Positions 1 to 7,332 of a stretch of DNA of 64,000 nucleotides are shown here, in pieces (positions within the stretch are counted from its first letter, which is position 1; each line of letters begins with the position of its first letter). The notes under the pieces are model-generated. The model was not told the origin of the DNA and ran no database searches. It was given only the letters and a program-made list of their open reading frames with translations. The stretch is from Microbacterium paraoxydans (GTDB taxonomy: Bacteria; Actinomycetota; Actinomycetes; Actinomycetales; Microbacteriaceae). Location of the stretch: NCBI RefSeq assembly GCF_019056515.1, contig NZ_CP064873.1, positions 2,790,001 to 2,854,000 of the forward strand, written 5' to 3'. Both the position numbers and the translations under genes were made by a program.

Positions 1-960
1 GGGGCTGAGCCGGAGGGCGAGCCGCTCCGCCGTGACCGGGTCCGAGGCCGTCACCGCCAGGCGCATGTCCGGCCCGAGGAACTTCGACACCGACCGCACG
101 AGGGCCCAGCGTTCGTGCGCCGGGCCGATGATGCTCGCGTAGGGCCTGGGGGCGAGCAGGGAGAAGTGGTCGTCCTCGATCACGAGGACATGCGGATGGG
201 GCGCGAGCACCTCCTGCAGTTCCGCAGCGCGGGCGGCGCTGGTGCTGACCCCGGTGGGGTTGTGCGCACGGGGCGTGCAGACGATCGCGCGCACGCCGGC
301 CTCCAGGGCCTCGCGCACTCCCTCCACGGTCAGCCCCTCCTCGTCGACCGGGATGGCGACGGGCGTGTACCCGGCCAGCCGCGCGGTCTGGATGCTGGAG
401 AGGAAGCAGGGGTCTTCGAGGCCCACCCGGTCGCCGTGCACGAGCGTCTGGGCGAGCAGCCGCTCCACCGCGTCGACGGCGCCCGCGGTGACCGAGAGCC
501 GGAAGGGACGCGGCTGGTCCTCTGCGATCCAGCGCGTCGCCCACTCGGCGAGTTCGGCGTCGATCACCGACTCGCCGTAGAGGACGGACCGGGGATGCAC
601 CGCCGCGAGGGCCGCGGCGAGATCGGGCAGCAGGGCCGCCTGGGGGTTCCCACTGGCGATGTCACGCAGGGCCGTTCCGGGCGTGAAGCCCTCATCCGGC
701 GTGGCAGCCGGTCCGAGCACCGTCGTGCCGGTGCGCCCGCCGGTGGTCGCGATGCGCGCCGTCACGAGGGAGCGATAGGCCGCGAGCACGGTGTTGCGGT
801 TGACGCCGAGGCGCTGTGCGAGGGTGCGGACAGGAGGGAGGCGGTCGCCGGCGACGAGGGTTCCCCGTTCGACGAGGTCGCGCACGCTCTCGGAGATCTC
901 GGCGGCGGTGACACCGCTGATCGCATCGGTCTCGCCGTCTCTGCTCTCCGCCGTGCCCAT
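1..960 (-). CDS. MocR-family (GntR HTH + aminotransferase fold) transcriptional regulator, partial
   Basis: The gene runs off the left edge, so about 320 N-terminal residues are visible. Residues about 15-75 form a GntR winged helix-turn-helix (motif LPPVRTLAQRLGVNRNTV). The rest is a fold-type I PLP-dependent aminotransferase domain, with the NPTG turn, an IEDDHF aspartate motif and the SVSKF lysine motif. This is the MocR architecture; closest to PtsJ/PdxR-like members by the VRSVSKFLGPDMRLA stretch. Such proteins use the aminotransferase domain to sense PLP or an amino compound and usually regulate themselves and a neighbouring gene. The ATG at 960 follows a perfect palindrome that could be its own operator. 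The effector and target are unknown. Confidence 0.9.
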   Translation of the reverse strand, partial: MGTAESRDGETDAISGVTAAEISESVRDLVERGTLVAGDRLPPVRTLAQRLGVNRNTVLAAYRSLVTARIATTGGRTGTTVLGPAATPDEGFTPGTALRDIASGNPQAALLPDLAAALAAVHPRSVLYGESVIDAELAEWATRWIAEDQPRPFRLSVTAGAVDAVERLLAQTLVHGDRVGLEDPCFLSSIQTARLAGYTPVAIPVDEEGLTVEGVREALEAGVRAIVCTPRAHNPTGVSTSAARAAELQEVLAPHPHVLVIEDDHFSLLAPRPYASIIGPAHERWALVRSVSKFLGPDMRLAVTASDPVTAERLALRLSP

Positions 961-972
961 GACTCGACGGTA

Positions 973-1004
973 GGGGAGATTTTGACCTATGTCAAAATCT
1001 CCCC
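973..1004. promoter_or_regulatory. Perfect 14-bp inverted repeat, likely MocR operator/promoter
   Basis: GGGGAGATTTTGAC (973-986) and its exact reverse complement (991-1004) flank the 4-nt spacer CTAT. On the minus strand TTGACA sits 17 nt before TACCGT, a plausible -35/-10 pair inside the palindrome and just upstream of the mocR start at 960. It is AT-richer than its surroundings. It could alternatively end transcription of the 1011-1160 gene, but no T-tract follows. Confidence 0.55.
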
Positions 1005-1010
1005 CACCGA

Positions 1011-1160
1011 TCAGGGACGGTCGTCGACCTCCACGCCGTCCTCGATCTCCTCCGGCTCCAGATCGGTCACGTCGACCTCCGGGGCGTCGCCTTCTCCGTT
1101 GTTGGCGGTCGGGGGCTCCCCCGGGAACCCGGTCGTCTCGTCCTGGCGCGGATCGGTCAT
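1011..1160 (-). CDS. Small acidic hypothetical protein (49 aa)
   Basis: A 49-residue, very acidic, probably disordered protein (MTDPRQDETTG start, many D/E in the C-terminal half, no Cys). The start is set by a strong Shine-Dalgarno sequence, GAGGAGG, just upstream of the ATG at 1160. No domain is recognised. It resembles in composition the two other small acidic proteins in this window (8569-8733 and 10624-10830), though the sequences are not clearly homologous. Function unknown. Confidence 0.6.
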   Translation of the reverse strand: MTDPRQDETTGFPGEPPTANNGEGDAPEVDVTDLEPEEIEDGVEVDDRP

Positions 1161-1355
1161 GCTGCCTCCTCGGTCGATGGGGATCCATGATCTCCGTACC
1201 GTCGGACGGCGACGAGCGCCTTGACAACGCCGGCTCCTCCCGCTCCCTGCGCACGCAGGCGGAGTCCAGGGAAGGGCGATACCGTGCAGAGGCGATGTCC
1301 GCTCCGACGGACCCGCTCTCCGCACGATCACCGCGATCCCCCGACAGAGGACACG

Positions 1356-2045
1356 ATGACCCCCGGCACCCTGCCCCTCGCCGCTTCCGCCCCCGGCTAC
1401 GACGGATTCATCGGCTGGGTGCTCAGCCTGATCGAGACCCTCGGTGAGGTCGGTGTCGGCCTCGCGGTGCTCATCGAGACGTTCGTCCCCCCGATCCCGT
1501 CCGAGGCGATCCTACCCGCGGCGGGGTTCCTCGCCTACGACGGCCGGATGAACGCCTGGGGCGCCTGGGCCGCGGCCACCCTCGGAGGGCTCGTCGGCGC
1601 GTGGATCTGGTACGGACTCGGCGCGGCGGTCGGCCGGGACCGCACCCGACGCATCGTCGGACGCATCCCCCTCCTCGACCACGACGACTTCGACAAGGCG
1701 GAGGCGTTCTTCGCCCGCTGGGGCGGCGGCGCGGTGCTGTTCGGCCGCTGCGTGCCTCTCGTGCGCTCCTTCATCTCGATCCCCGCCGGCATCGAGCGCA
1801 TGGCGCTGTGGAAGTTCACGCTGTACACCCTGGTCGGGTCGGCCGTCTGGAACGGCATCTGGATCGGCCTCGGGTTCGCCTTCGGCCCCGCCATCCGGCC
1901 GATCCTCGAGCAGTGGAGCGGCGTGATCTCCGACGTGGTAGTCGGCCTGCTCATCCTGCTGCTCCTGGTGTTCATCGCGCTGCGCATCCGCCGCCGTATG
2001 CGGGAGGCCGCGGCACGGCGCGCGGAGGACAACGGGTCCGCCTGA
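1356..2045 (+). CDS. DedA family membrane protein
   Basis: A 229-aa polytopic protein with the DedA/SNARE-associated (VTT) signature: ETFVPPIPSEAILPAAGFLA near residue 35 and the conserved GR-x-VPLVRSFISIPAG re-entrant segment about residue 135. Five or so hydrophobic segments are visible, followed by an Arg-rich cytoplasmic tail. Family members are envelope proteins implicated in lipid-carrier (undecaprenyl phosphate) recycling and proton-motive-force homeostasis. The ATG at 1356 was chosen because the domain begins there; upstream in-frame sequence is low-complexity Arg/Pro. Confidence 0.9.
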   Translation: MTPGTLPLAASAPGYDGFIGWVLSLIETLGEVGVGLAVLIETFVPPIPSEAILPAAGFLAYDGRMNAWGAWAAATLGGLVGAWIWYGLGAAVGRDRTRRIVGRIPLLDHDDFDKAEAFFARWGGGAVLFGRCVPLVRSFISIPAGIERMALWKFTLYTLVGSAVWNGIWIGLGFAFGPAIRPILEQWSGVISDVVVGLLILLLLVFIALRIRRRMREAAARRAEDNGSA

Positions 2046-2088
2046 GATACGGCCACCCGATGTCGGCGGGCCGGGGCACGATGGAGGC

Positions 2089-2874
2089 ATGACGGACGGC
2101 TACGACCCCGGGTTCCTCGGCATCCCGCTCCCGCTCCCCGTGCCCCCGATGGCGGTGCGCACCCTGCCGGCGCCGCGGTTCACGGTGCTGCTGGACCCGG
2201 AGCGGCGGCTCGCCGCGGTGACGGCCGTCACCATCGACGGCGCCCGCCTGCGGGATCTCCCCCGGACGGGCGAGTGGCGTCTTGACCCGCGAGTGCCCGC
2301 AGAGGAGCAGGCGGGTCCGGCGGTCTATGCGGGGAACGACCTCGACCGCGGGCATCTCGTGCGCCGCCGCGATCCGGGCTGGGGCGAGCGCTCCGACGCC
2401 CGCGCGGCCATGGAAGCCACCTTCACCTACCCCAACGCGGCGCCGCAGGCGGCCGTCTTCAACCAGTCGAAAGACCTCTGGCTCGGGCTGGAGGACCACG
2501 TGCTCGCGTATGCCGAGACGACCGCACAGCGCCTGTCCGTCTTCACCGCCCCGGTGCTCGCCGACACCGACCCGCCGTACCGCGGCATCCGCATCCCCCT
2601 CCGGTTCTGGAAGATCGCGGCCTGGAGCTCCGAGGGCCGACTCGCCGCCGCCGCGTTCCTCCTCGACCAGACCGAGCTCGTCGACACCCGGGAGGGTGTC
2701 CTCGCCGTCGCGTCGCTCGGAGCCTTCCGCACCTTCCAGGTGCCCGTCGCCGCGGTCACCACCCTCACCGGAGTCGACCTCGGCCCGCTGCCCGACGCCG
2801 ACGTCCTCCCCCGACGCGGGATCCGCGAGACCGGATGGCGCCCGCTGCACACGGCCGACGACATCGTCGTGTGA
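2089..2874 (+). CDS. DNA/RNA non-specific endonuclease (NUC superfamily)
   Basis: 261 aa. The beta-beta-alpha-metal nuclease signature is visible: D-R-G-H at residues 86-89 (catalytic His89), followed by N125-Q and W-x-x-LE residues expected to position Mg2+. This is the family of Serratia NucA and mitochondrial EndoG, which cut DNA and RNA without sequence preference. No signal peptide is evident; the N-terminus is only Pro-rich. RBS ATGGAGGC precedes the ATG, 43 nt after the DedA stop, so the two may be co-transcribed. A role in nutrient scavenging or competition is inference. Confidence 0.85.
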   Translation: MTDGYDPGFLGIPLPLPVPPMAVRTLPAPRFTVLLDPERRLAAVTAVTIDGARLRDLPRTGEWRLDPRVPAEEQAGPAVYAGNDLDRGHLVRRRDPGWGERSDARAAMEATFTYPNAAPQAAVFNQSKDLWLGLEDHVLAYAETTAQRLSVFTAPVLADTDPPYRGIRIPLRFWKIAAWSSEGRLAAAAFLLDQTELVDTREGVLAVASLGAFRTFQVPVAAVTTLTGVDLGPLPDADVLPRRGIRETGWRPLHTADDIVV

Positions 2875-2890
2875 CAGCGGGCGCTCCGCA

Positions 2891-3979
2891 TCACTCGCCG
2901 GCGCGCGCGACCTCCAGGGACGGGTAGTCGATGTACCCCTCGGCGGTCGAACCGTAGAACAGCTCGGGGCGCGGTTCGTTCAGCTCGGCCCCGGTCCGCC
3001 AGCGCTCCACGAGGTCGGGGTTGGCGATGACGGGACGCCCGGCCGCGACCGCGTCCGCCCAGTCCTCGGCCACCAGCTCCTCTGCCGCGGCACGGGTGGT
3101 CTCGACGCCGAAGCCGGTGTTGACGATCAGCGGTGCGCCCGCCGCCCGGCGGATGGCCTGGACGAGCTCTCCCGCGGGCTCGGGGTGCAGCACATCGACG
3201 AAGGCCAGCCCCAGAGGCGCGAGTCCTTCGGCGAGCGCGGTGTAGGTCGCGAGGACGTCGGCCGCGTCGTCCTCGATGACGCCCTGGATGCCGTGGGCCG
3301 GAGAGAGCCGGATGCCGGTCCGGTCGGCACCCACCGCGGCGGCGACCGCCGTGGTCACCTCGATCGCGAAGCGCGCGCGGTTCTCCGGCGCGCCGCCGTA
3401 CCGGTCGTCGCGGACGTTGGACACGGGAGACAGGAACTCGTGGACGAGGTAGCCGTTGGCGCCGTGCACCTCGACGCCGTCGAAGCCGGCCACGATCGCG
3501 TTCCGCGCGGCCTGGACGAACTGCTCGACGACCACCGGGATCTCGTCGAGGGTGAGGGCGTGCGCGACCGGCAGGTCGGCCTTGCCCTGGGGCGTCCGCG
3601 TCTGGCCGGGGGCGGCCAGGGCGCTCGGGGCGACGACGCGGGGCTCACCGGAGATCTCCGGGTGGCCCACCCGGCCGCCGTGCATGAGCTGCATGACGAT
3701 GGTGCCGCCCTCGGCGTGCACGGCGTCGGTCACGCGTCGCCATCCGTCGATCTGGGCGGGGGTCACGATCCCCGGCTGCCCGGGGTACGACTTGCCCTCG
3801 AGGACGGGCCAGACGCCCTCGGAGATGATCAGCCCGTGCCCCGCGCGCTGACGGTAGTACTCCTCGATGATCGCGGTCGGCACGCCGTCGGCGTCCGCAC
3901 GCGTGCGGGTGAGCGGCGCCATGACGACGCGGTTGGACAGGTGCAGCGAGCCGAAGTCGGCGGAGTCGTAGAGAGTCAC
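2891..3979 (-). CDS. Old yellow enzyme family alkene reductase (NADH:flavin oxidoreductase)
   Basis: About 362 aa, the normal size for NemA/OYE FMN-dependent ene-reductases. The family landmarks are present: NRVVMAPLTRTRA at the N-terminus, the EVHGANGYLVHEFLSP substrate/FMN motif, SNVRDDRYGG, and GYIDYP at the C-terminus. It reduces activated C=C bonds or nitro/quinone electrophiles with NAD(P)H. I place the start at the GTG (3979), which gives the usual N-terminus (TLYDSADFG); an in-frame TTG at 4045 would add 22 residues with no homology. The upstream marR-like gene (4042-4509) is on the same strand and is probably its electrophile-sensing regulator. Confidence 0.88.
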   Translation of the reverse strand: MTLYDSADFGSLHLSNRVVMAPLTRTRADADGVPTAIIEEYYRQRAGHGLIISEGVWPVLEGKSYPGQPGIVTPAQIDGWRRVTDAVHAEGGTIVMQLMHGGRVGHPEISGEPRVVAPSALAAPGQTRTPQGKADLPVAHALTLDEIPVVVEQFVQAARNAIVAGFDGVEVHGANGYLVHEFLSPVSNVRDDRYGGAPENRARFAIEVTTAVAAAVGADRTGIRLSPAHGIQGVIEDDAADVLATYTALAEGLAPLGLAFVDVLHPEPAGELVQAIRRAAGAPLIVNTGFGVETTRAAAEELVAEDWADAVAAGRPVIANPDLVERWRTGAELNEPRPELFYGSTAEGYIDYPSLEVARAGE

Positions 3980-4010
3980 AGAGGGACCAAGGACACGGCC
4001 GGCCGCTGTA

Positions 4011-4047
4011 TTCCCGTGAATCGACCAGGTGTTCCGGTGTATCAACC
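4011..4047. promoter_or_regulatory. Tandem 16-bp direct repeats upstream of the ene-reductase gene
   Basis: TTCCCGTGAATCGACC (4011-4026) and TTCCGGTGTATCAACC (4032-4047) match at 13 of 16 positions and are 21 bp apart, two helical turns. They occupy the gap between the marR stop and the reductase GTG start, so they are candidate binding sites for the MarR protein encoded just upstream. Confidence 0.35.
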
Positions 4048-4509
4048 GCCCAGATCGGCGACGAGGTTCGCGAAGTGGTCGAGGTCGGCGGCCGTCCAGC
4101 CGCGCAGTCGCTCGCCGATGCGCCCCTCATACCGGGAGCGGGCGAGAGCGACGCGCTCTTCGGCCAGCGGGGTCGCCACCAGCACCCGGGCGCGGCGGTC
4201 CTCGGGATCGGGGATGCTCTCGACGAGCCCGAGCTGCTCGAGCTGACGCACCTGCCGGCTCACGGCGGATTTGTCCGTCTGCAGGCGCTCGATGAGAGCC
4301 CCCGCCGAGGTCGCCCGTCCGGCGAGGATCGAGGTCAGCACCTGGTACCCGAGCGGCTGGAGGTCCGGATGCACGGTGGCGGCAGCCTCGCGCCACCCGA
4401 CGCGGATGCGGGCGAACAGACGGCCGAGCTCGTGCTCGACGCGGGCGACCGCCTGGTCGAGATCGTCGAGGGGAGCGTCGTCGGCGGGATCGTCGGACGA
4501 GGCGCGCAT
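4042..4509 (-). CDS. MarR family transcriptional regulator
   Basis: 155 aa with a typical MarR winged helix: helix pair and recognition helix in LIERLQTDKSAVSRQVRQLEQLGL, then the wing SIPDPEDRRARVLVATP. It lies directly upstream of, and on the same strand as, the old-yellow-enzyme gene, and likely represses it in response to phenolic or electrophilic compounds (inference). It is paralogous to the second MarR protein at 4562-5017: the two share the layout HPxLQxxGYxxLT and DKSxVSRQVRxLExLGL, suggesting a local duplication. Confidence 0.88.
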   Translation of the reverse strand: MRASSDDPADDAPLDDLDQAVARVEHELGRLFARIRVGWREAAATVHPDLQPLGYQVLTSILAGRATSAGALIERLQTDKSAVSRQVRQLEQLGLVESIPDPEDRRARVLVATPLAEERVALARSRYEGRIGERLRGWTAADLDHFANLVADLGG

Positions 4510-4528
4510 ATCGCCAGTGTACGGCGAA

Positions 4529-4556
4529 GCCCCGCGACCGCAGGCGGTCGCGGGGC
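4529..4556 (-). terminator. GC-rich hairpin after the second marR gene
   Basis: GCCCCGCGACC (4529-4539) pairs perfectly with GGTCGCGGGGC (4546-4556) around a 6-nt loop. It lies just 3' of the marR gene ending at 4562 and before the next marR. There is no T-tract, as is usual for high-GC actinobacterial terminators. Confidence 0.6.
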
Positions 4557-4561
4557 CCGGT

Positions 4562-5017
4562 TCAGACCTCGGCGAGGAGCCGGAACACCTTGGACGCGGC
4601 GTCGATCTCGGCGGGCGTGAGCTCGTCGATCACGGCGCGGAGCCGGGTGCCGTACTCTCGCCGGACCTCGGTGAGAGCGGTGCACGCGGCGGGCGTCGCG
4701 GTGAGCACCCGGAGCCGGCCGTCACGCTCGTCCGGCACGGAGGCGATCAGCCCGAGGTCCTCCAGCATCCGCACCTGGCGACTGACGACGGACTTGTCCA
4801 TCTCGAAGCGCTCGGCGAGCTCGTGCGCGCTGGCCGAGCCCGCCCGGTCGATGAACGTGAGCAGCTTGTACCCCGCCACCTGCAGCTCCGGGTGGACCCG
4901 GGACGCCGATTCCTTCCACAGCGACCGGGTCCGCGCGAAGATGAGGTTGAGATGCGCCTGGAGGTCGCTGAGGGCGGTGTCGACGTCGGGGGTGCCGACC
5001 GCCTCGGACGCGATCAT
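4562..5017 (-). CDS. MarR family transcriptional regulator of the MFS pump
   Basis: 151 aa. MarR fold with the DNA-reading helix in FEMDKSVVSRQVRMLEDLGLIASVPDERDGRLRV. The ATG at 5017 is 1 nt from the stop codon of the MFS transporter gene on the same strand, so the two are one translationally coupled operon (pump first, regulator second). It probably represses the operon from the palindromes upstream of the pump gene (6752-6802). The ligand is unknown. Strong local similarity to the neighbouring MarR at 4042-4509. Confidence 0.9.
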   Translation of the reverse strand: MIASEAVGTPDVDTALSDLQAHLNLIFARTRSLWKESASRVHPELQVAGYKLLTFIDRAGSASAHELAERFEMDKSVVSRQVRMLEDLGLIASVPDERDGRLRVLTATPAACTALTEVRREYGTRLRAVIDELTPAEIDAASKVFRLLAEV

Positions 5018-5018
5018 G

Positions 5019-6728
5019 TCAGCGCTCCTGCTTCCGATCGTCGCGCTCGAGCACGCTCACCGACCCCGTGGTGGTCGCCGGTCCGGCCTGCCCGGTGCGG
5101 ATCGTCCCCGTCGAGAGGTTGGCGCCGACCTCGGCCTCGGAGACCTCGATGACGGACTCCTCGGCCTGCTCGCGCAGCTGCTCCGCGGCGTTCTTGGTGG
5201 ACAACGGCTTGTTCTTGATGAACGCGATCGCGATGATCGCGATCACGGCCAGCGGGATGGCGAGGATGAACGCGTCCGCGATGCCGTGCCCGTAGGCGCT
5301 CTCGACGATCGTGCGGATCGTGTCGGGCAGCTCGCCCACCTTCGGCACGTCTCCGGAGCCCAGGCGCTCCAGGGCGCTGATCTCGTCGGGCGTGGTCGGG
5401 ACGAAGCCCTTCAGGCCGTCCTTCATGAAGTCGGCCACGCTGGTCGACAGCAGCGATCCCATGACGGTCACGCCGATCGTGCCGGCGATCGTGCGGAAGA
5501 AGTTGACGTTCGACGAGGCGGCACCCAGCTGCTGCGGTGCGGTGTCGTTCTGCACGATCAGGGTGAGGTTCTGCATGACCATGCCGAGGCCGGCGCCGAG
5601 GACGAACATGTACACGGCCACCAGGGTGAACGGGGTGTCGTAGCGCAGGGTGGCCATCAGGCTCACACCGATGGTGGCGAGGATCGAGCCGGTGACCATC
5701 CAGCCCTTCCACTTGCCGAAGCGGCTGACGAGCTGTCCGATGATGATCGACGCGCCCATCTGACCGATGATCATGGGGATGGTCATCAGGCCCGACTCGG
5801 TCGGCGTGGCGCCACGGGCCAGCTGGAAGTACTGCGCGAGGAAGACCGAGGTCGCGAACATCGAGACGCCGATCGCGATCGAGGCGATGACCGACAGCGT
5901 GAAGGTGCGGTTGCGGAACAGCGACATCGGGACGATGGGTTCCTTGACGAAGAACTCCACGGCGACGAAGGCGGCGATGGCGACGCCCGCGGTGACGGCG
6001 AGGGCGATGCTGGTCCCGGAGTCCCAGTCGAACTGGTTGCCGCCCAGGGAGACCCAGATCAGCAGGGTCGAGACGCCGACGGCAAGCAGGACGATGCCGA
6101 AGTAGTCGATGGACACCTTGGTGCCGCGCTGCGGCTTGGGCAGGTGCAGGGTGAACTGCAGCAGGACGAGCGCGACGATCGCGAACGGGACGCCGACGAA
6201 GAAGTTGGCGCGCCAGCCCCAGGCGTCGGTGATGACGCCGCCGAGCAGCGGGCCGCCGATCGTGCCGAGGGCCATGATGCCGCCGACGACGCCCATGTAC
6301 TTGCCGCGCTCGCGCGGGGAGATGATGAGGGCCACGGCGATCATGACGAGCGACATGAGGCCGCCGACGCCGATGCCCTGCACGACGCGGACCGCGATGA
6401 GCATGTTCGTGTCGGTCGAGAAGCCGGCGATGACCGTGCCGACCGTGAAGAGGATGAGCGAGATCTGGATGAGGACCTTGCGGTCGACGAGGTCGGCGAG
6501 CTTGCCCCAGATCGGCGTCGAGACGGCGGTGGCGAGAAGGCTCGCGGTGATGACCCAGGTGTACTGCGACTGGGTGCCGCCGAGGTCGGCGATGATGACG
6601 GGCATCGAGGTCGAGACGACCGTGCCGGAGAGCACGGCGACGAACATGCCGACGATGAGGCCGGAGATCGCGGTGAAGACCTCGCGGGCCGAGCGCGCGG
6701 TCTCGGAAGAGGATGAGGTGTGTGTCAC
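5019..6728 (-). CDS. MFS drug efflux transporter, DHA2 (EmrB/QacA) family
   Basis: About 569 aa with some 14 hydrophobic segments, as in the 14-helix DHA2 proton antiporters. Visible motifs are the A motif loop GKLADLVDRKVL, the proline-containing motif C region GGPLLGGVITDAWGWRANFF, and the D1-like VSTSMPVIIADL. It expels hydrophobic or cationic drugs. I choose the GTG at 6728 because GCAGGAG lies 9 nt upstream; an ATG at 6746 has no RBS. The cytoplasmic tail of about 60 residues is acidic. Its partner marR lies 1 nt downstream. Confidence 0.9.
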   Translation of the reverse strand: MTHTSSSSETARSAREVFTAISGLIVGMFVAVLSGTVVSTSMPVIIADLGGTQSQYTWVITASLLATAVSTPIWGKLADLVDRKVLIQISLILFTVGTVIAGFSTDTNMLIAVRVVQGIGVGGLMSLVMIAVALIISPRERGKYMGVVGGIMALGTIGGPLLGGVITDAWGWRANFFVGVPFAIVALVLLQFTLHLPKPQRGTKVSIDYFGIVLLAVGVSTLLIWVSLGGNQFDWDSGTSIALAVTAGVAIAAFVAVEFFVKEPIVPMSLFRNRTFTLSVIASIAIGVSMFATSVFLAQYFQLARGATPTESGLMTIPMIIGQMGASIIIGQLVSRFGKWKGWMVTGSILATIGVSLMATLRYDTPFTLVAVYMFVLGAGLGMVMQNLTLIVQNDTAPQQLGAASSNVNFFRTIAGTIGVTVMGSLLSTSVADFMKDGLKGFVPTTPDEISALERLGSGDVPKVGELPDTIRTIVESAYGHGIADAFILAIPLAVIAIIAIAFIKNKPLSTKNAAEQLREQAEESVIEVSEAEVGANLSTGTIRTGQAGPATTTGSVSVLERDDRKQER

Positions 6729-6751
6729 GGGGGAATGCTCCTGCATAGAAA

Positions 6752-6802
6752 GTTGATCGAGATCAACCATACGCCGATAGTTGCGGTTTCGCAACTATCG
6801 GC
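6752..6802. promoter_or_regulatory. Two perfect palindromes over the MFS/DUF2243 divergent promoter region
   Basis: Site 1: GTTGATC-GA-GATCAAC (6752-6767). Site 2: GCCGATAGTTGCG-GTTT-CGCAACTATCGGC (6773-6802), 13-bp perfect arms. On the minus strand TTGCGA and TATGGT, 17 nt apart, form a plausible promoter for the pump that both palindromes overlap. They are probable operators of the MarR encoded at 4562-5017. A site this close could also affect the divergent 6871 gene. Confidence 0.6.
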
Positions 6803-6870
6803 TCGTACCGCACCCGCGGGATGCGGTCAAGGACATCGCCGCAGCGGACGGACCGGACGACGCTGACCCC

Positions 6871-7332
6871 ATGACCAGCGCAGCCCCCTCCCGCCTCGAC
6901 CGGCGTCTGCTGCTGTCGGGCTTCGTGTTCGGATGCGGGATCGCCGCCTCGATGATCGACCTCTTCGTCTTCCACCTCGTGCTGCACTGGCACCACTTCT
7001 ACGACCTGTCGACCTCCGACGTCGCCCTCGTCTCCGACGGGTTCTTCCACGCGTTCGGCTGGTTCCTCACGATCCTGGGCGCCTTCCTCCTCGCCGACGT
7101 CGGCCGCCGCGGCCCCCTGCGCTGGACGCGGTGGACGGGCGCGGTGATCGCCGGGGTCGGGTTCTTCCAGCTCTTCGACGGCGTCGTCGACCACAAGCTC
7201 CTCGGCATCCACCAGATCCGCTACGGCGTCGACCTCGTGCTCTACGACACCGTCTGGATCGTGTCGGCCGTCGTGCTGCTCGCCGCCGGAGCCCTCACGG
7301 TGTGGCGGACCCGACCCGCCCCGAGGGGGTGA
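6871..7332 (+). CDS. DUF2243 membrane protein
   Basis: 153 aa with four hydrophobic segments and the His-rich DUF2243 signature near residues 35-44 (FHLVLHWHHFYD), plus FDGVVDHKLLGIHQIR. The family is commonly encoded next to CtaG-like cytochrome oxidase assembly factors, as here: its TGA overlaps the GTG of the following gene. The conserved histidines suggest a metal (copper) or haem connection, but the biochemical role is not established. No strong RBS is seen before the ATG at 6871. Confidence 0.85.
   Translation: MTSAAPSRLDRRLLLSGFVFGCGIAASMIDLFVFHLVLHWHHFYDLSTSDVALVSDGFFHAFGWFLTILGAFLLADVGRRGPLRWTRWTGAVIAGVGFFQLFDGVVDHKLLGIHQIRYGVDLVLYDTVWIVSAVVLLAAGALTVWRTRPAPRG

Noticed and set aside
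1512..2090. Minus-strand frames opposite dedA
   Set aside because: Shadows of a well-supported membrane protein; no RBS or domain.
2282..4246. Very long plus-strand open frame (654 codons) across the nuclease and ene-reductase genes
   Set aside because: Ser/Arg/Pro-rich shadow translation of two well-supported genes; no start signal or domain.
4590..6716. 708-codon plus-strand frame opposite the MFS transporter
   Set aside because: Asp/Arg/Gly-rich antisense shadow of a transporter with clear membrane topology; typical of GC-rich coding DNA.
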